Below are positions 37,301-50,300 of a stretch of 64,000 nt of DNA, piece after piece; positions within the stretch are counted from its first letter, which is position 1, and each line of letters begins with the position of its first letter. The notes under the pieces were generated by a model. It saw nothing but the letters and a program-made list of their open reading frames with translations. It made no database searches and was not told where the DNA came from. The DNA comes from Euwallacea fornicatus (Eukaryota > Arthropoda > Insecta > Coleoptera > Curculionidae), in NCBI RefSeq assembly GCF_040115645.1, contig NC_089569.1, positions 1,116,001 to 1,180,000 on the forward strand, in the 5' to 3' direction. A program made the translations under genes and the position numbers.

Positions 37301-39224
37301 GCGATCAGGGTAACATGTGGTATAGAGAATTCATAGATTTGGGCCCAACAAATTCAAGTTTTCAGGTAAAACTTACTCATATGATTTCAATCACTCCATC
37401 CCTGCTTTATTCTATTAATAGATTATAATGGAGGGGGTGCGGGGAAATGGCTATGTGAGCGATATTGCAATTGACGATATTAAAATTATCCCGAACTGCG
37501 TCCCTGAGGAACATCTTCAGTCTACCACGTAAGTATGGCTATCCTCAGTTTCATTATTGTTTTTCATTCTCTGCGCAAATCTACAAGTTTGTCCGAACAA
37601 TTTTGCCTGTTTTCCGTAGAACAACGAAATAATAGTCATAGGAAAAATCTGAAAAGATTAAAATTTATATTACGCTCGTACGCCTGATTCCAGACCTGTA
37701 ATATGTAGCAATGTTTAATTCGCTCAAGCGTCCCGAAGAACGGTTCCAGCCCTAGCAGATCTCGTCGATTCGGTTCATCTTGAGTCGATCAGACGCGAGC
37801 AGAAATGAGCAATGTTAGGAAGTATGTTGGATCTGCAGAAAAATATTCCATCTGTCCATTATTTTTTTGCTGCATCTTGACCAAACTTTGAAGTTTAATC
37901 AACAGAACTTGGTGCATAGGGCACGTCTATAGCCAAAAGTAATGAAGAATGCAAATAATAGCGTGGAAAATCGCTGTGCAATAAGTCTTGCTGTTTGCAC
38001 TCAAAAATTTGGTTGAGATTGAGCAAAGAATGCGGCAGATGGCGTTGGCAGGATTTTTTCCTGCAGGGCCTTAACTTTTGATCTTGATCGTCCCGGATGT
38101 TTTTTCGCACTTGGTTACAAATTATTCCACGGTCCATTGTAACTCAAGGAAGGTTTTTTCTACATTTTAAATTGAAGCCTTTTCGTAAAAACTAATCTAT
38201 CAAGTGGACAATTTTTCGCCAGGATTAATTTCAGTTTCAACCCATTTTCAGTGAACACATTCCCTGGGTTTCTGATATTCTAGCAACAGTAGAAACTTGC
38301 GAAAATCGCTGTGGACAAAAGGCTTCAGGAAGTGAAAGTTCACAGATTATTTCCTGCGATTGTGACGATTTTTGTTATGAAGCCAGTAAATGTTGTCCAG
38401 ATTATATCGATACTTGTATTTCGCGTAAGTGAATTTCGAGCTTTTTTTGACATCACGCGTCTTTCCATATTCACAATAATTATTTAGGATTATTTACAAC
38501 TGAGAATACCAGTCTCACGGACGATTATACCAGCACGACCGAAAACTTAGCAATTACAATATACTCTCGGACCTCCACATACAAGCCACTAAAAAGACTT
38601 CCTAATCCCACCTCGACTTCAACGCAAAGACCATCACTTCACACCATGCCAACATTGATCATCCTTCAGCCTCCAACAACTCCAGAAGTCTTGCAGAAAA
38701 AAGTTCCTGCTGCCAAAAACGTTTCGAAAATAATCTTCGTAAAGCCCAAAATGTCAAATACCCTCAAACCATTCAATGACGACGCAGAAGTTCCTATGGT
38801 GCACGAAAATGACGATGAACTGTTATTGACATCTCCTCTACCAATCGAAGAAAACAGTAATGATATTAACGATGAAACTATGCAGGAGAAAGAAAACTAT
38901 GTGGAAAAAGTGATAAATGGAAAGGATTATCCCTTCAAGATCGTTCATTCAAGCTCGGATCCCGTTGGAGAAATTAAAACCGAATTTAGCGAGATGCAAG
39001 AAGACCATTCAAATATTAACATGGCGTTAATTGCCATAGCTACTGTATGTGGGATAGTTTTAGCAGGTTTCATGGCTGTTGTGGTTTGGGGCAAGTTGCG
39101 AGTATGGCGATATAGGAACCGCAGAATTACCTCCGGACAAGGAGATAGTCAAAGTGACGTAAGATTTTTAACAGCCGATGAAGTACTGGACTTTACATTA
39201 GATAAAGACTACGAAGATTTATGA
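34354..39224 (+). CDS. Sushi-MAM-somatomedin B type I membrane protein
   Basis: Nine exons: 34354-34432, 35090-35245, 35296-35463, 36447-36620, 37041-37172, 37223-37365, 37422-37528, 38252-38424, 38488-39224; phases agree and the total is 623 codons. Residues 1-25 are a signal peptide (MNLCNIFIIFFVFSCILFV...). Two sushi/CCP domains follow, one per exon (about 27-78 and 79-134, each with Cys, F.C..GY/F.L.G and a late Cys). A MAM domain spans exons 4-7 (LFCDFEDPDLCHW, LCLEFWYHMYG, IAIDDIKI), then a Cys-rich somatomedin B domain (about 336-375, with SCDCDDFC and KCCPDY). A Thr/Ser/Pro-rich stalk precedes one transmembrane helix (about 556-578) and a 44-residue tail ending DKDYEDL. Likely a cell-surface adhesion or receptor protein; no ligand is known to me. 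The first exon is the least certain part. Confidence 0.85.
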
Positions 39225-41393
39225 TTTCTATGTCAGCTGTATTATTAGATATAAAAGTTCTACTTCAAGTTAATTTATTCTTAATGTCTTAATACTTTTT
39301 TTAACATTTGTAGAAACACTTTAGGCGTGGATATGACTAAATATGAAATTATACAGTACAGAGCCTAAAATAATTATTGCGAACCACACAACCCTCTAAA
39401 TTCCATATACAGGGCGTTTACTGTAGGCTCTAAACGAAAAACATGATACGCCAATGGTTAAAAAATAAAAATAATTTACTGAATATTTTATATTTCTATG
39501 AAAAAGGGTCTCTTGGATACTTTTCGTAACAGTAACCGTTTTTATGGAAGGAAATAAAACGCAATAATCAGCAACTGAGAAATGCCATAATTCATTCGTT
39601 TAATATAATAAAAAGTGCGCGATAATCTGCGAAAAAGAGCCGAGACATGCATTTTTGCAGCTAAAGGGGATTTTCAACACCTTATTTAATTGTTCTATTA
39701 TGAGTAATGTAATGCACCTACGTTAGTTTTGTAATTTTAATATTAGTTAGCAAATAATGTTTTTTTTTCCTGATCAAAATGGTTAACATTATGAAAAATA
39801 TCTCAGAGAACTATTTTTGACTGAAATATGAAGTTTTTGAAACATTATAAATCTCTAACAGATAGGTCTCTACCTATTTTACTCTTTCTAATTCCCATTA
39901 AAATATTTAATACGGGAATGGATTTATTAGGAATAATTTACAAATCCCCCCACAGTTCAGACAAGAAGCGAAAACGTACGCATGTTCGTATGAATTTTTT
40001 TTTCGTATTTTGGTCGCAGGAACCTACAGTAAGCAATTGGCAGACTTATTGTGAAACATTCAGTATACATCTCGATACATCACAAATGTGTCTTTTGCTA
40101 AAGCAGACCTTTGAGTTGCAATTGATCCCGTAAGCAGGTAATTATTTTATAGTGATATGGTGATACCAAGAGGAAACAGTTATAAAGTTACAAAAAGCAC
40201 TAAAAGTTGAGGTGTTTCATCCCTATTGAATGACCCCGTACATGCTCGTAAGGAAAATTACAAGTATCAATGTTACAATACGAGGAAAGCAAATTTAAAA
40301 AATCATTTCGACGGTGAAGTGGAGTGTATTTTTTCAAGCGAGCGGACAACCGCATTTTGCACTTTTACGCAGATAAGTATACATTTTTTGCCTTTATTTG
40401 CAAAGGTTCATTGACTACTATAGTTTCAATTTTAGTCAACCAAGAGACCCCACTCAAGGATGATGGACAAATGAAAGAATACTAATTTCTTTTCCGTTAC
40501 AATTTCGTTATTTATCATTAGCCTGCCAACCAGCATTGCTCCTATTCCCAAAAAAGTCAAATACTTTTTTGCCAGAGGAACCGACTTTAACCAGAACCAC
40601 CAAGTGACATTTAGAGGGGTTTCTACTACAAATGGCGCAAACCGCCAACACAATATGCTGTTTTAAAAACTTCACATTTCCGTCCAGTGGAACTATGACA
40701 TAGCAGTTCAACTATAGTTTTGAAACAGACATCAATACAGCTTTCAAGGAAAAACGATTTTGGTCCCTAGAGATCCAATTTTTGAAAAAGAAGAAAGAGG
40801 TACAATTTTAAAAATATTTGTCAAAATCTACGGTTACGCTTCTAAATTCTGCTTCTGTAATGGTGTTAGAAAGCGACTATTTTTCACGAAAAGGAAAACT
40901 TCCTCTAAAGTTACTACATTTGTATTAGCCCTCGTAGCAGCTTCGATCTCGCTGTGTTCACTTAGTAGCTTTATGGTGAAGAGAGCATGTCTATTTTGCT
41001 TCAACTAACACATTGCAGTATACGCAGAGTCGGGCCACGCCTCCTTCAGTTTGTTCATTTGGTGCAGTGTAGTGCTAATCTCCTCCATTCCTGCGTAATG
41101 CCTTCTCCTTCACTCTAACGAGATATGACACCTGTTTCCCTAAGACGTCCGTCTTTCTCGAATAAGGTCGAGTCACTCAATAAGAGAAATAGTAGGACCG
41201 AACACAACGAGGTTAAAGTCTCGCTATTCTTAGCATTTTGTCTCAGTTTCTTATGTTTATCAATTGGTTGTTAATGTCACCTTAAAAGAGTGTTCGGTTC
41301 TCGGTTTTTAAATTATCATTCCAGTAAATTTTAAGTGTATCTTTTTCTTTTAGTGGAAAGAGAAGTGTTTTCTGATCTTATCTATCACTGAAA
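39225..41393. other. Intergenic before vinculin
   Basis: No gene is supported. Open frames at 39828-40133, 40226-40414, 40760-41008 (plus) and 40432-40711 (minus) lack recognisable domains. A TACAGGGCGTTTACTG repeat-end motif is at about 39411. The last few hundred bases presumably hold the vinculin promoter and 5' leader; the ATG exon begins after a pyrimidine-rich stretch ending TTTTAG at 41353, a possible acceptor for a leader exon. Confidence 0.45.
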
Positions 41394-44300
41394 ATGCCAG
41401 TGTTCCATACAAAAACTATCGAATCTATTTTGGAGCCCGTTGCACAACAGGTAACATGATTTGTTTATCAATTAATTTTAAAAATAAGTTCTTAGTCACC
41501 CCAGTTTCATTTAAAGTCCGCGGATTAGGTTGATAAGGATTTGTCATATTTTTGGAAGGCCAGGAATGATCGATTTTTTCTTATTGATCATTTCCAGGAA
41601 ATGCAGGAAATAGCACTTAGCCAAATTTTATGGGTAGGCGTTGGTCAATTTTATTGCAATTAAATAGATTTTCTAGCTTTTTAGCTCTTCACGCTTAATT
41701 AGGCCACTTACGCTGGTTCTATTTATACATGCAAGCAAACACACATTTTACTTTAAACAATGCGTGATTAATTGGACCTCAAAATGTGTCAGTTCCTCCA
41801 ATTAAACGTTTCTTCACTGGATCTGTAACTGGGAGAATCACCATCATCTTCTCATTCTTCCCATAAGTTAATCCATAATCAGCTGATTGAGGTCATGTTC
41901 TGACATTCCCAAATATGGTTATGTTGATTGTTTTTTTATTCCGGAGACAGTTTTTATTCATGAATAATTTCATCTATGAATAATTTCATTCATGTTTAAA
42001 CACCTATTTAAGCCCACCATTCTTTTAATAATATACGAGAATTATTGTAGCAGGTGACGCCCACAAGCATATATGTACATATGTACGTCAGGCCCATGTT
42101 TAAGCGCCTTACTTTGCTTATTCCGCGATTGGATCTATAGCACTATGTAATGTAAAATGTTTTATTTGCGGCATGTGTACGTTTAAATAAACAGTAATTT
42201 AAGTGAGCGTTGCAGAGCATAATAAAGTTAATCCAAATGGGCCTGGAGGAAAAATAGTTTACCTAACACGTCTGAGAGTGGCTTCACGGCACTTAACGCA
42301 TTTATTCGATCAATTGCGATCAGCCTGCGGTAACGCATCGTTTTTCGCACTTGTTAGGTAATTAACTATTTTCGGTTTGGCAAGAAAGTAATTCCTAACT
42401 GGCAGAGATAGACATGTTATGGATGTAAACAAAATAGTACACGACCACAGTAAAAAACTTTCTTACTGTCTCAAGATTGTAGCGAAATAAAGTAGTAATG
42501 GAACGTGATACGCTATTGCAACGCCTTTCAGCGCCAAAATACCAATATTCTTATATGTGCATAAAGCTGGCACCTACTACGCAAATTGGGTAGAATAGAT
42601 TTGGGCCACCCCATGTTACGACCATATTTTACAAGAGTGTGAATGCTGAACTAGCTATTGTGGGGTGTACAAACTAGCTCTGTTGTAGATCAGCCTATAT
42701 TATCGGAATTTTTCAAGTAGCGTTCTCACGTCCACAGGTTTCAAAATTAGTCATTCTTCATGAAGAAGCTGAAGATGGCATTCCAATGCCCGATCTGGAG
42801 CAGCCAGTGCGGACCGTTAGCAATGCAGTTTCTAATTTGGTCAAGGTATCAAAAGCATTGTTTTTTTTTACTTCTAATTGAATTATTTATCAGTTTCTTT
42901 TACTGGTGACAGGTCGGAAAAGAAACCATCAACAGCTCGGATGATGCTATTTTACGGCAAGACATGCCTGCTGCCTTAATTAGAGTTGAAAGGTCTTCCA
43001 GATTATTAGAAGAAGCCAGTTCTAGGCTGAAAGCTGATCCTTATTCGGCTCCAGCTAGAAAACTGCTTATAGAAGGCAGCGGTGGGATTTTACAGGTACG
43101 ATCTATTGAAGGCTTGCGAACTTTTGAAAATCAATTTGGCAATGAAATAACTTTTGTCGCAGGCCACATCAGCTTTGTTGTTGTGTTTCGATGAATCGGA
43201 AGTGAGAAAAATCATTAGGGAGTGCCATAGGGTTCTTGACTATCTAGCGGTTGCTGAAGTTATAGAAAACCTTGACGAACTGGTGCAGTTTCTGAGGGAT
43301 CTAAGCCCCTGTTTGAGTCGGGTGTCCCGGGAGGTTAGCGCTAGAGAGAAGGAATTGACTCATCAGGTTAGTCTAAACAGCTTAATATTAATCAATTCCA
43401 CTCAACATCATTCAAATTAAAATACTGTTTATAGCACTTACTTCAATTATATTTTTAGCATCATTACTCCGGCAGTAAAAATTTTATTTGACTGTGAAAA
43501 AGCCCAATACATTTTATGAGATATTTGCCCTGATTTTAAACGAAGCTATTAAATTCGCCCTAAATCATCTATTCATTAATGAGCAACCATCGTTTTGATT
43601 TCTCATAATTATATGATATTTTGTGACCCTGGGGAGATTAGCAACGAATTCGCTGCAGTTGTTCGTAGCATTACCATTTAAGGCCATATCACTTGCAGAA
43701 ATGAGCTACTTATTGGCTGTGAAATGCATTAAAATATTCAAATGTTAAATGTTTGCAAAAAGACCATTTAAGAGCAACGATGTTCCAGCGGAAGAACTGC
43801 ACCGAGCATGGTTCATTGGGATTTGTATCTAAAGTACTCCGATCAAATATTAAAAACTGAAAGTGCGTGTAGATGAGTGCAGCTCTCATCAGTTTGTACG
43901 CTCAGTCGTGAACTGAGTGTGTATTTACGATACATGATTAGTTTACAAATTAAAGTAGGAACTCTCTTTTTTGATTATTTCTAAATATATTTGGTCCACA
44001 ACACTTCAGAGAACCAAAAATAAGTTTTCCATTTCAGCTTACAATAGACGCGTCATGCAAACAGCGTAGATAATTTAAGTGTGAGTAATTCAGGGATCCC
44101 GTTTACTATTAGTGTTACAGGAAAACTTAACTGTGGGATCGTTGAACTGCATTTTTTCTAATATCCTAGAGGAACGCAAATATCCAATATTAGAATTAAT
44201 ATGATGTTGATGCGATTATAGTAGTTAAAAATAATGCGTTTACATTTAACAGGTCCATTCCGAGATATTGGTAAGATGCCTGGAACAAGTAAAGACTCTG

Positions 44301-47300
44301 GCACCAATTTTAATTTGCTCGATGAAAATCTACATCCATATTGTCTCGCAAGGCGGCAAAGGAGCGGACGAAGCAGCGGAAAACAGAAATTACTTAGCGA
44401 AGAGAATGACTGACGAAATCAATGAAATTATTAGGTAAGGTTGTATGTGTTTCAGAGGCTTTGTTACAAATTTATTACAGAGTGTTACAATTGACGAGTT
44501 ATGACGAGGAACAGAGCGAGCTTGACAATTTAACTGTTCTTAAGAAGCTACAGAATGCTATTCAGAACAAGCTAAATGCTGCTAATGATTGGCTGTTGGT
44601 AATTATATTAGTACGAATTATTTTAACTTAATTAATCAATTTCGTTAAATATTTGAGGACCCAAATGCAGTTAGGGGAGGTGTGGGTGAAAAGTCTTTAA
44701 GGCAAATTATAGAAGACGCCCAAAAAGTGGCAGAAAGGTGGGAAATTCAACGGTTAAAGGTCTAATAACACTATTCAAATCTGCGATTTTAGATGCCTGC
44801 CTCAAGATGCACACAACATTAACAAATTATGTTCTGATTTGACAACTATGACAGATGCTCTATGTGAACTTAGACAAGATGGGAAAGGAGCATCCCCTCA
44901 AGCTGAATCATTGGCCAGAGGTTTGCTTAAGTAATTGATGAATATTTCAAATCCAATATAAAGTTGTGTTTGTTTAGGTATTAGAGGAAAACTAGGAGAT
45001 CTGCAACAAGCTGTAAATACTGCTATTGTTAATGTCGATAAGGCGGGATTGCAGCAGACTGCTCACACCGTCCAGGGCAGGCAAGAAAAATTGTTTAATT
45101 CGAATTAGGTAGTAGATAATGACCAATTTTCACGAGGGCCACCAAATGCGCTGCTAAATTAAATTTAATGAATTTAGACTCCAGACCTTTAAGTTTTCAT
45201 TAAAAAGTATAATAATGAGTATAACTCAATGGCAAAATAATTATTAAAAATATTCCTTATTGACGTCGTGTATACTGCAAAAGTAGATCGTATATTTCAG
45301 TTATTGATTTCGGTGATGATCCGTTTGAAAAACATTGGTAGCAACGTAACTGAAATTAACAATTCAGTCCCACCCTATTTTTTAAATTTCTGACTAAATT
45401 GAAGATAATCAAGAACAATACTTAGTTGATACGCACATGATTGACTAGAATTCTGAATTGATATTGAGTATTACTGGGTCTTAATCTTACAAGTAAATTT
45501 TCGTGATTCCTTTCCTATCTTAGCAATTTTACTTTTTTAATATTGGCTTTATAGTGAATTCAGTTCTTCATGGTAAAATGTTTATTTAGGCTTGAACAAG
45601 CACGAAAATGGCTGTCTAATCCGGGACATGACGATAAAGGTTTAGGAAGACGTGCAATAAATGCCATTGTAGAAGAAGGGCGTAAGGTACGTTTACTATA
45701 AATGGTCGAAGGTTATTTCGATTGGTTACTCAGGAGTGCTTTATATTGTCAGTGTGTTATCGATTAGGTTGCTGAAGGACTTCCTGGGGTTCAAAAAGCC
45801 GAAATATTGCAGCTTTGCGACGAAGTAGATGGTCTAACCCGTCAGCTCGCAGATTTGTGTGCCCAAGGCAAAGGAAACACGCCACAAGCCCAAGAAATAG
45901 CAAGAAAGTAAGTACATTTAATAAGAATACTTAGAATTTACTTTAAAGAAAAATATAAAACCGACTACGCAAAGGAAATGAACGTTACCTAGAAAAATTG
46001 AAACATCTCTATTGATTTATTTTAATTAATTGACCAAAAGATTTATTTTAATGTTAAGTTATATAATTATGTTGCGTTACCTTCAGCGAAGTACAGCTAA
46101 AATGTTCATTGATTTACTTGAAAGTTATTCATTAACATGTAAGCATTGATGATTAGGGGAACATTTGTTATACTTTGAAATTATCTATTTAAGATTCTCT
46201 TCTTTTTCTCTATAGCCTAAGCTTCAATGTTTTTAATCAACGTTGCCTTGTACTGCATACAGAGTGATCAAATTTATTTTTCAGCAAAGAATGTAATGCA
46301 GTTGTAAGGTAAAATCTGTGGTTTGCACATAAAATTGTTACGTGTCCATAGAAATAGTACTCAATTATTGTCCCTGTTTTGAGTGTGTTCTTTTTTAAAT
46401 AATTTGTAGTAAAGAATAAATTATTTTTCCTTAAATGGCAAATTTTTGCGGCCAAACGTGTGATAAAGTCCAGGATAATTTATTTATTGGAAAGGATTTT
46501 TTTTTTTAATTAAACTTGAAGTTATTGACTTTGACCTAATTGTTAATTGAATTTAAACATTACGCGTTTGCTTACAGGTTATCACAGAAGCTGCACGAGC
46601 TTAAGGAAAAAATTCAGCAAGCTGTAACCAATCGTGTAGTCGAGGACTTCATTGACATAGTAACTCCACTGAAGCAATTCACAGAAGCGGTTTTAGCACC
46701 TGAAGGGACCCCAAATAGAGAGCAAAACTTTTCAGACAAAGCTTCGAATTTGCAGAATTTCAGCAATCGGGCAGTAAAAACGGCTAGGATGGTTGCAGCC
46801 GGTAAGTTTGTGTAATATACAGGACGCCAAAAAAGTCTAGAGAAACCCGAATATTTTATTAAATAATGACTTTTTAACCCAACAGAAAACTATTTTGGAA
46901 TGGTTCAAGGATATTTTTGAGCGCATTTTGAGATTATATCTGATGGTTTTCTGAGCGGTTAGAACAGTCCCATGATGTGATCGTCGAAACTTACAAATAC
47001 AGAAAATTTACTCTTATAGCGCATTTTGCCGATATTTCACGATTTTTCAACATTAAATTTGCTGAATAGTCTAAGCCATCTTACGAACTGAAACGACAGT
47101 AGTTCTTAAAAATTTTTCGAACAACTTTATTAATATACTGACCACTGTGGATATATTGAGATATTATTTTATTTATTTTAGTAAAATAAATATATATTTC
47201 GTTCACGTATTGTTGCAGGTGGTAGTGGAGGCAATAAAAAGCTCGCCGAAGCTCTATCCAGCATAGCCAACCAAGTGGAAAGTCTCACTCCTCAGCTAAT

Positions 47301-50300
47301 TTCTGCAGGGAGCATTCGCATGAATTATCCAACTAGTAAAGCTGCCGATGAACATTTTGAAAATTTAAGGCAGCAATACGCAGACACGGTGACGAAAATG
47401 AGGAATTTATGTGACGAAGCCACTGATTCTGCTGATTTTATTAAAGCTTCAGGTGATTTATAGATGAAAATGTTTTATCTATTTAGATGAAATTTGAGAA
47501 ACATCGGTATACGTTCCGCATGTGCTCTTGAGCTGGAACTCACGCTCAAACGAAAGAGAAAATAAAAAAAATAAATGTATTTTTTTTGTATTATGTAAAT
47601 TCTCAACCGAGTTTACACCTCGCCCTGGCAATAAATTAAAAGGGGAATTAAAAAATAAAACGGTAATATGGAGAATCCTATTATTGTCTCAGATATGCAA
47701 CATTTCACAGTATTGATAAATTTCCCAGTGAATGAGGACATTTTTTTAAAATAAATACGAATTCCGCATTTCATTTAAGTTGTGCGAAACTAATGAGATA
47801 ATTTTACATACTTTTAAGTCAACTTGTAGTCACTTATTTCTTGTCGCTTGTCGCAGTCAGTCATAATGTTGTACTTTTTTGCACATATACAGAAGAGCAA
47901 ATGAAGAAACACACTTTTCTCTGTGAGGAAGCAATTAAAAATCGCCAGCCTCAGAAAATGGTCGACAATACTTCGGCAATCGCTCGCTTGGCTAATCGTG
48001 TTCTTTTAGTCGCAAAGCAAGAATGTGATAATTCCGAAGACCCTCATTTTATCGATGAATTAACTAGAGCTTCCGATGGTCTACAAGGAGGTACAATAAT
48101 TTTCACCGATCTCAGAATTTTTTTATGCAATATAATTGTTTTTTAGCTGTTCCCCCAATGGTTCAAGATGCTAAAGCCGTAGCCGTTAATCCAGCTGATC
48201 ACAATGCTGTTTCCAGGTGGAGGGAATCCAATAAAGCTGTAAGTATTTGAAGACCACTTTTAGAGAACAAAATTGAATTTTTCACACCCCTGCAGATTTG
48301 TTTCTATATTTTTTTAGCATTATTAATTATCGAATAATTGCACACTAAAACTTGGAAAATTTATCGTTGAAGAGTTTTATATCGTGACCTTAATTTCTAT
48401 AATTCCAAGCTGGAACGTTATATTCTTTTTCTAAATCGATTTATTTATTATTAGCTGTTAAATGCCGTGGGACAGGTTAGGAATGCAGTTAGTGTGAGCC
48501 CTGAATTGCCTCCGCTACCTGATATTAATAATCTTCACATTGGTAAGTGGATACACTTCTGTAAATTCTTAACAAATATAATTTATGAGTTTTTGGAAAA
48601 TATTCAAAACTATCACGTAGTGAAATCCCTTTTCGATTTACACAAGCTTAAACTATAGCACTATCAATAACTCCCAATAAGTTTTTCTATTCTATCACCT
48701 TAACCATGTAAATAACCCATCTCATTCACGTTTTTAATGTTTTTCAGAATCGCCATCAAATACCTATCATGTAGAAAAAGGTAGATAGTTTGCTTTCAGT
48801 ATTTACTTCTGTTGTTGTATAAACAATGTGTGTATATTGTACATATTTGTTTATAAATATTATACAGGTATTATCAGTTCAAACGAAAACATAGGAATTG
48901 TGCAAGTGAGAGAAGGCTCGCACCAGATTTAATATGCCTCCGACAAAAACCTACTAAGTAGGTCGTGAGACTAGTGGTTGAAGTGGACGGAGTCGGTCCA
49001 GCGTTCAGATCTCTCATGGTTTTGGAGTTTTTACTGATATAAGTTTTAGTAATGGATTAATCTTTATTTTTTTCATTTCATTTACATTGTTGTATTTTGC
49101 TCTGACATTTTTAAAAGCTTCCATCGTAGCGAAGGCAGCGAAATCGATACTATTCTAAACGTCGAAGTGAAGACACCAATCGAACTGGCTCCGCCCACTT
49201 CGTTGGTCGAGGCCTTTGTCGGAGACATATTGAACCTTGTGTAGTGCTTATCTCACTTGATCAATTATTATGTTTTCACTTAAACTGGTGATATCTGCAT
49301 ATGGGTATTTTTTTTTTTTAAAGAAATATAGGGTGTCCCTAAAACGACTGTACAACGCTTAATCAAAAATAATGTGTTCTAGACATACTTACCTACATCC
49401 AATGCTACCTCGTTTTGCTGACGCCAAAGTTCCCAAATTAATAACAATAAACATTTATTTTTACTTTAAAAAAAAATTCAATTTAATTCTTGAAAAAAAT
49501 CAATATTACTTCATGAAAAAATAACTCAAAATAGTAGTTTGGAATTAATTTCGACATGGAACAGAGGCGTATACAACTTGGACCTGAAACACAAAAAAAC
49601 ATCAGTATTAATTGATAAAAAAAATGTTTTAATTTTCTAAACAGCTCAAGTTGCGATATCACGTTTTGGCCACGTCCAAAGATTATCTTAAACACGTTCC
49701 AAAAGAGCCAAAATTCCAAATACTTTCGATTTTCAACTAAAATTTTAATAACGTCGTCCTCATTGACCTGACAAAACTTACTTGGGAACAAAAGAAGCGA
49801 CAATCCAAGCTCACCCCCGGCCACCAAAAGCGTGTGCTAGAATGACGTCAGCAACATCCACTTTCACCCACAGGGAGGAAGTTAAGCGCCGCCCACTTTC
49901 ACTCGCTAAGTCATGAATACTAGTTACGTGCCTCACTAATCTTTAGAACAAAAGAAAACCCGAATATCCGGATTATTAGTTTAGCGCGAATTACAAATAT
50001 CTTCTTCGTTGCTGCGATAACATTCGAATGAATCTTTTACAAGGTGATGTTGGTTCGAAAATGTGCAAAAAATTTACAACCTGTCTTTTGTAAAGATATA
50101 GCTGATCGGTCTTCGAAACGATACATGATAGGAAGTAACATGCGATGTTTCTAGATTTAGTAAAATGGGGGGAAATTTGCGAATTCGAAGCAGTAGTTCC
50201 ATTATGCGAACGTACCCTCTGATGGAATAATAAATACCTTTCCCATTGCAAAGAAAACCTGATGGAAAGTAAGTCTGAGCTTTATGCTGAGCATATGTAT

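Noticed and set aside
40432..40711. Two overlapping minus-strand frames rich in hydrophobic residues
   Set aside because: Neither frame shows a family motif and they exclude one another; treated as non-coding.
48868..48905. Further vinculin mini-exon after TTATACAG
   Set aside because: Its available donor (CAA/GTGAGAG) leaves phase 0, so it cannot join the phase 1 exon at 54285 or the other mini-exons in frame.
49483..49827. 114-codon open frame on the minus strand inside vinculin
   Set aside because: No motif, lies within an intron, and the translation is hydrophobic/AT-driven.
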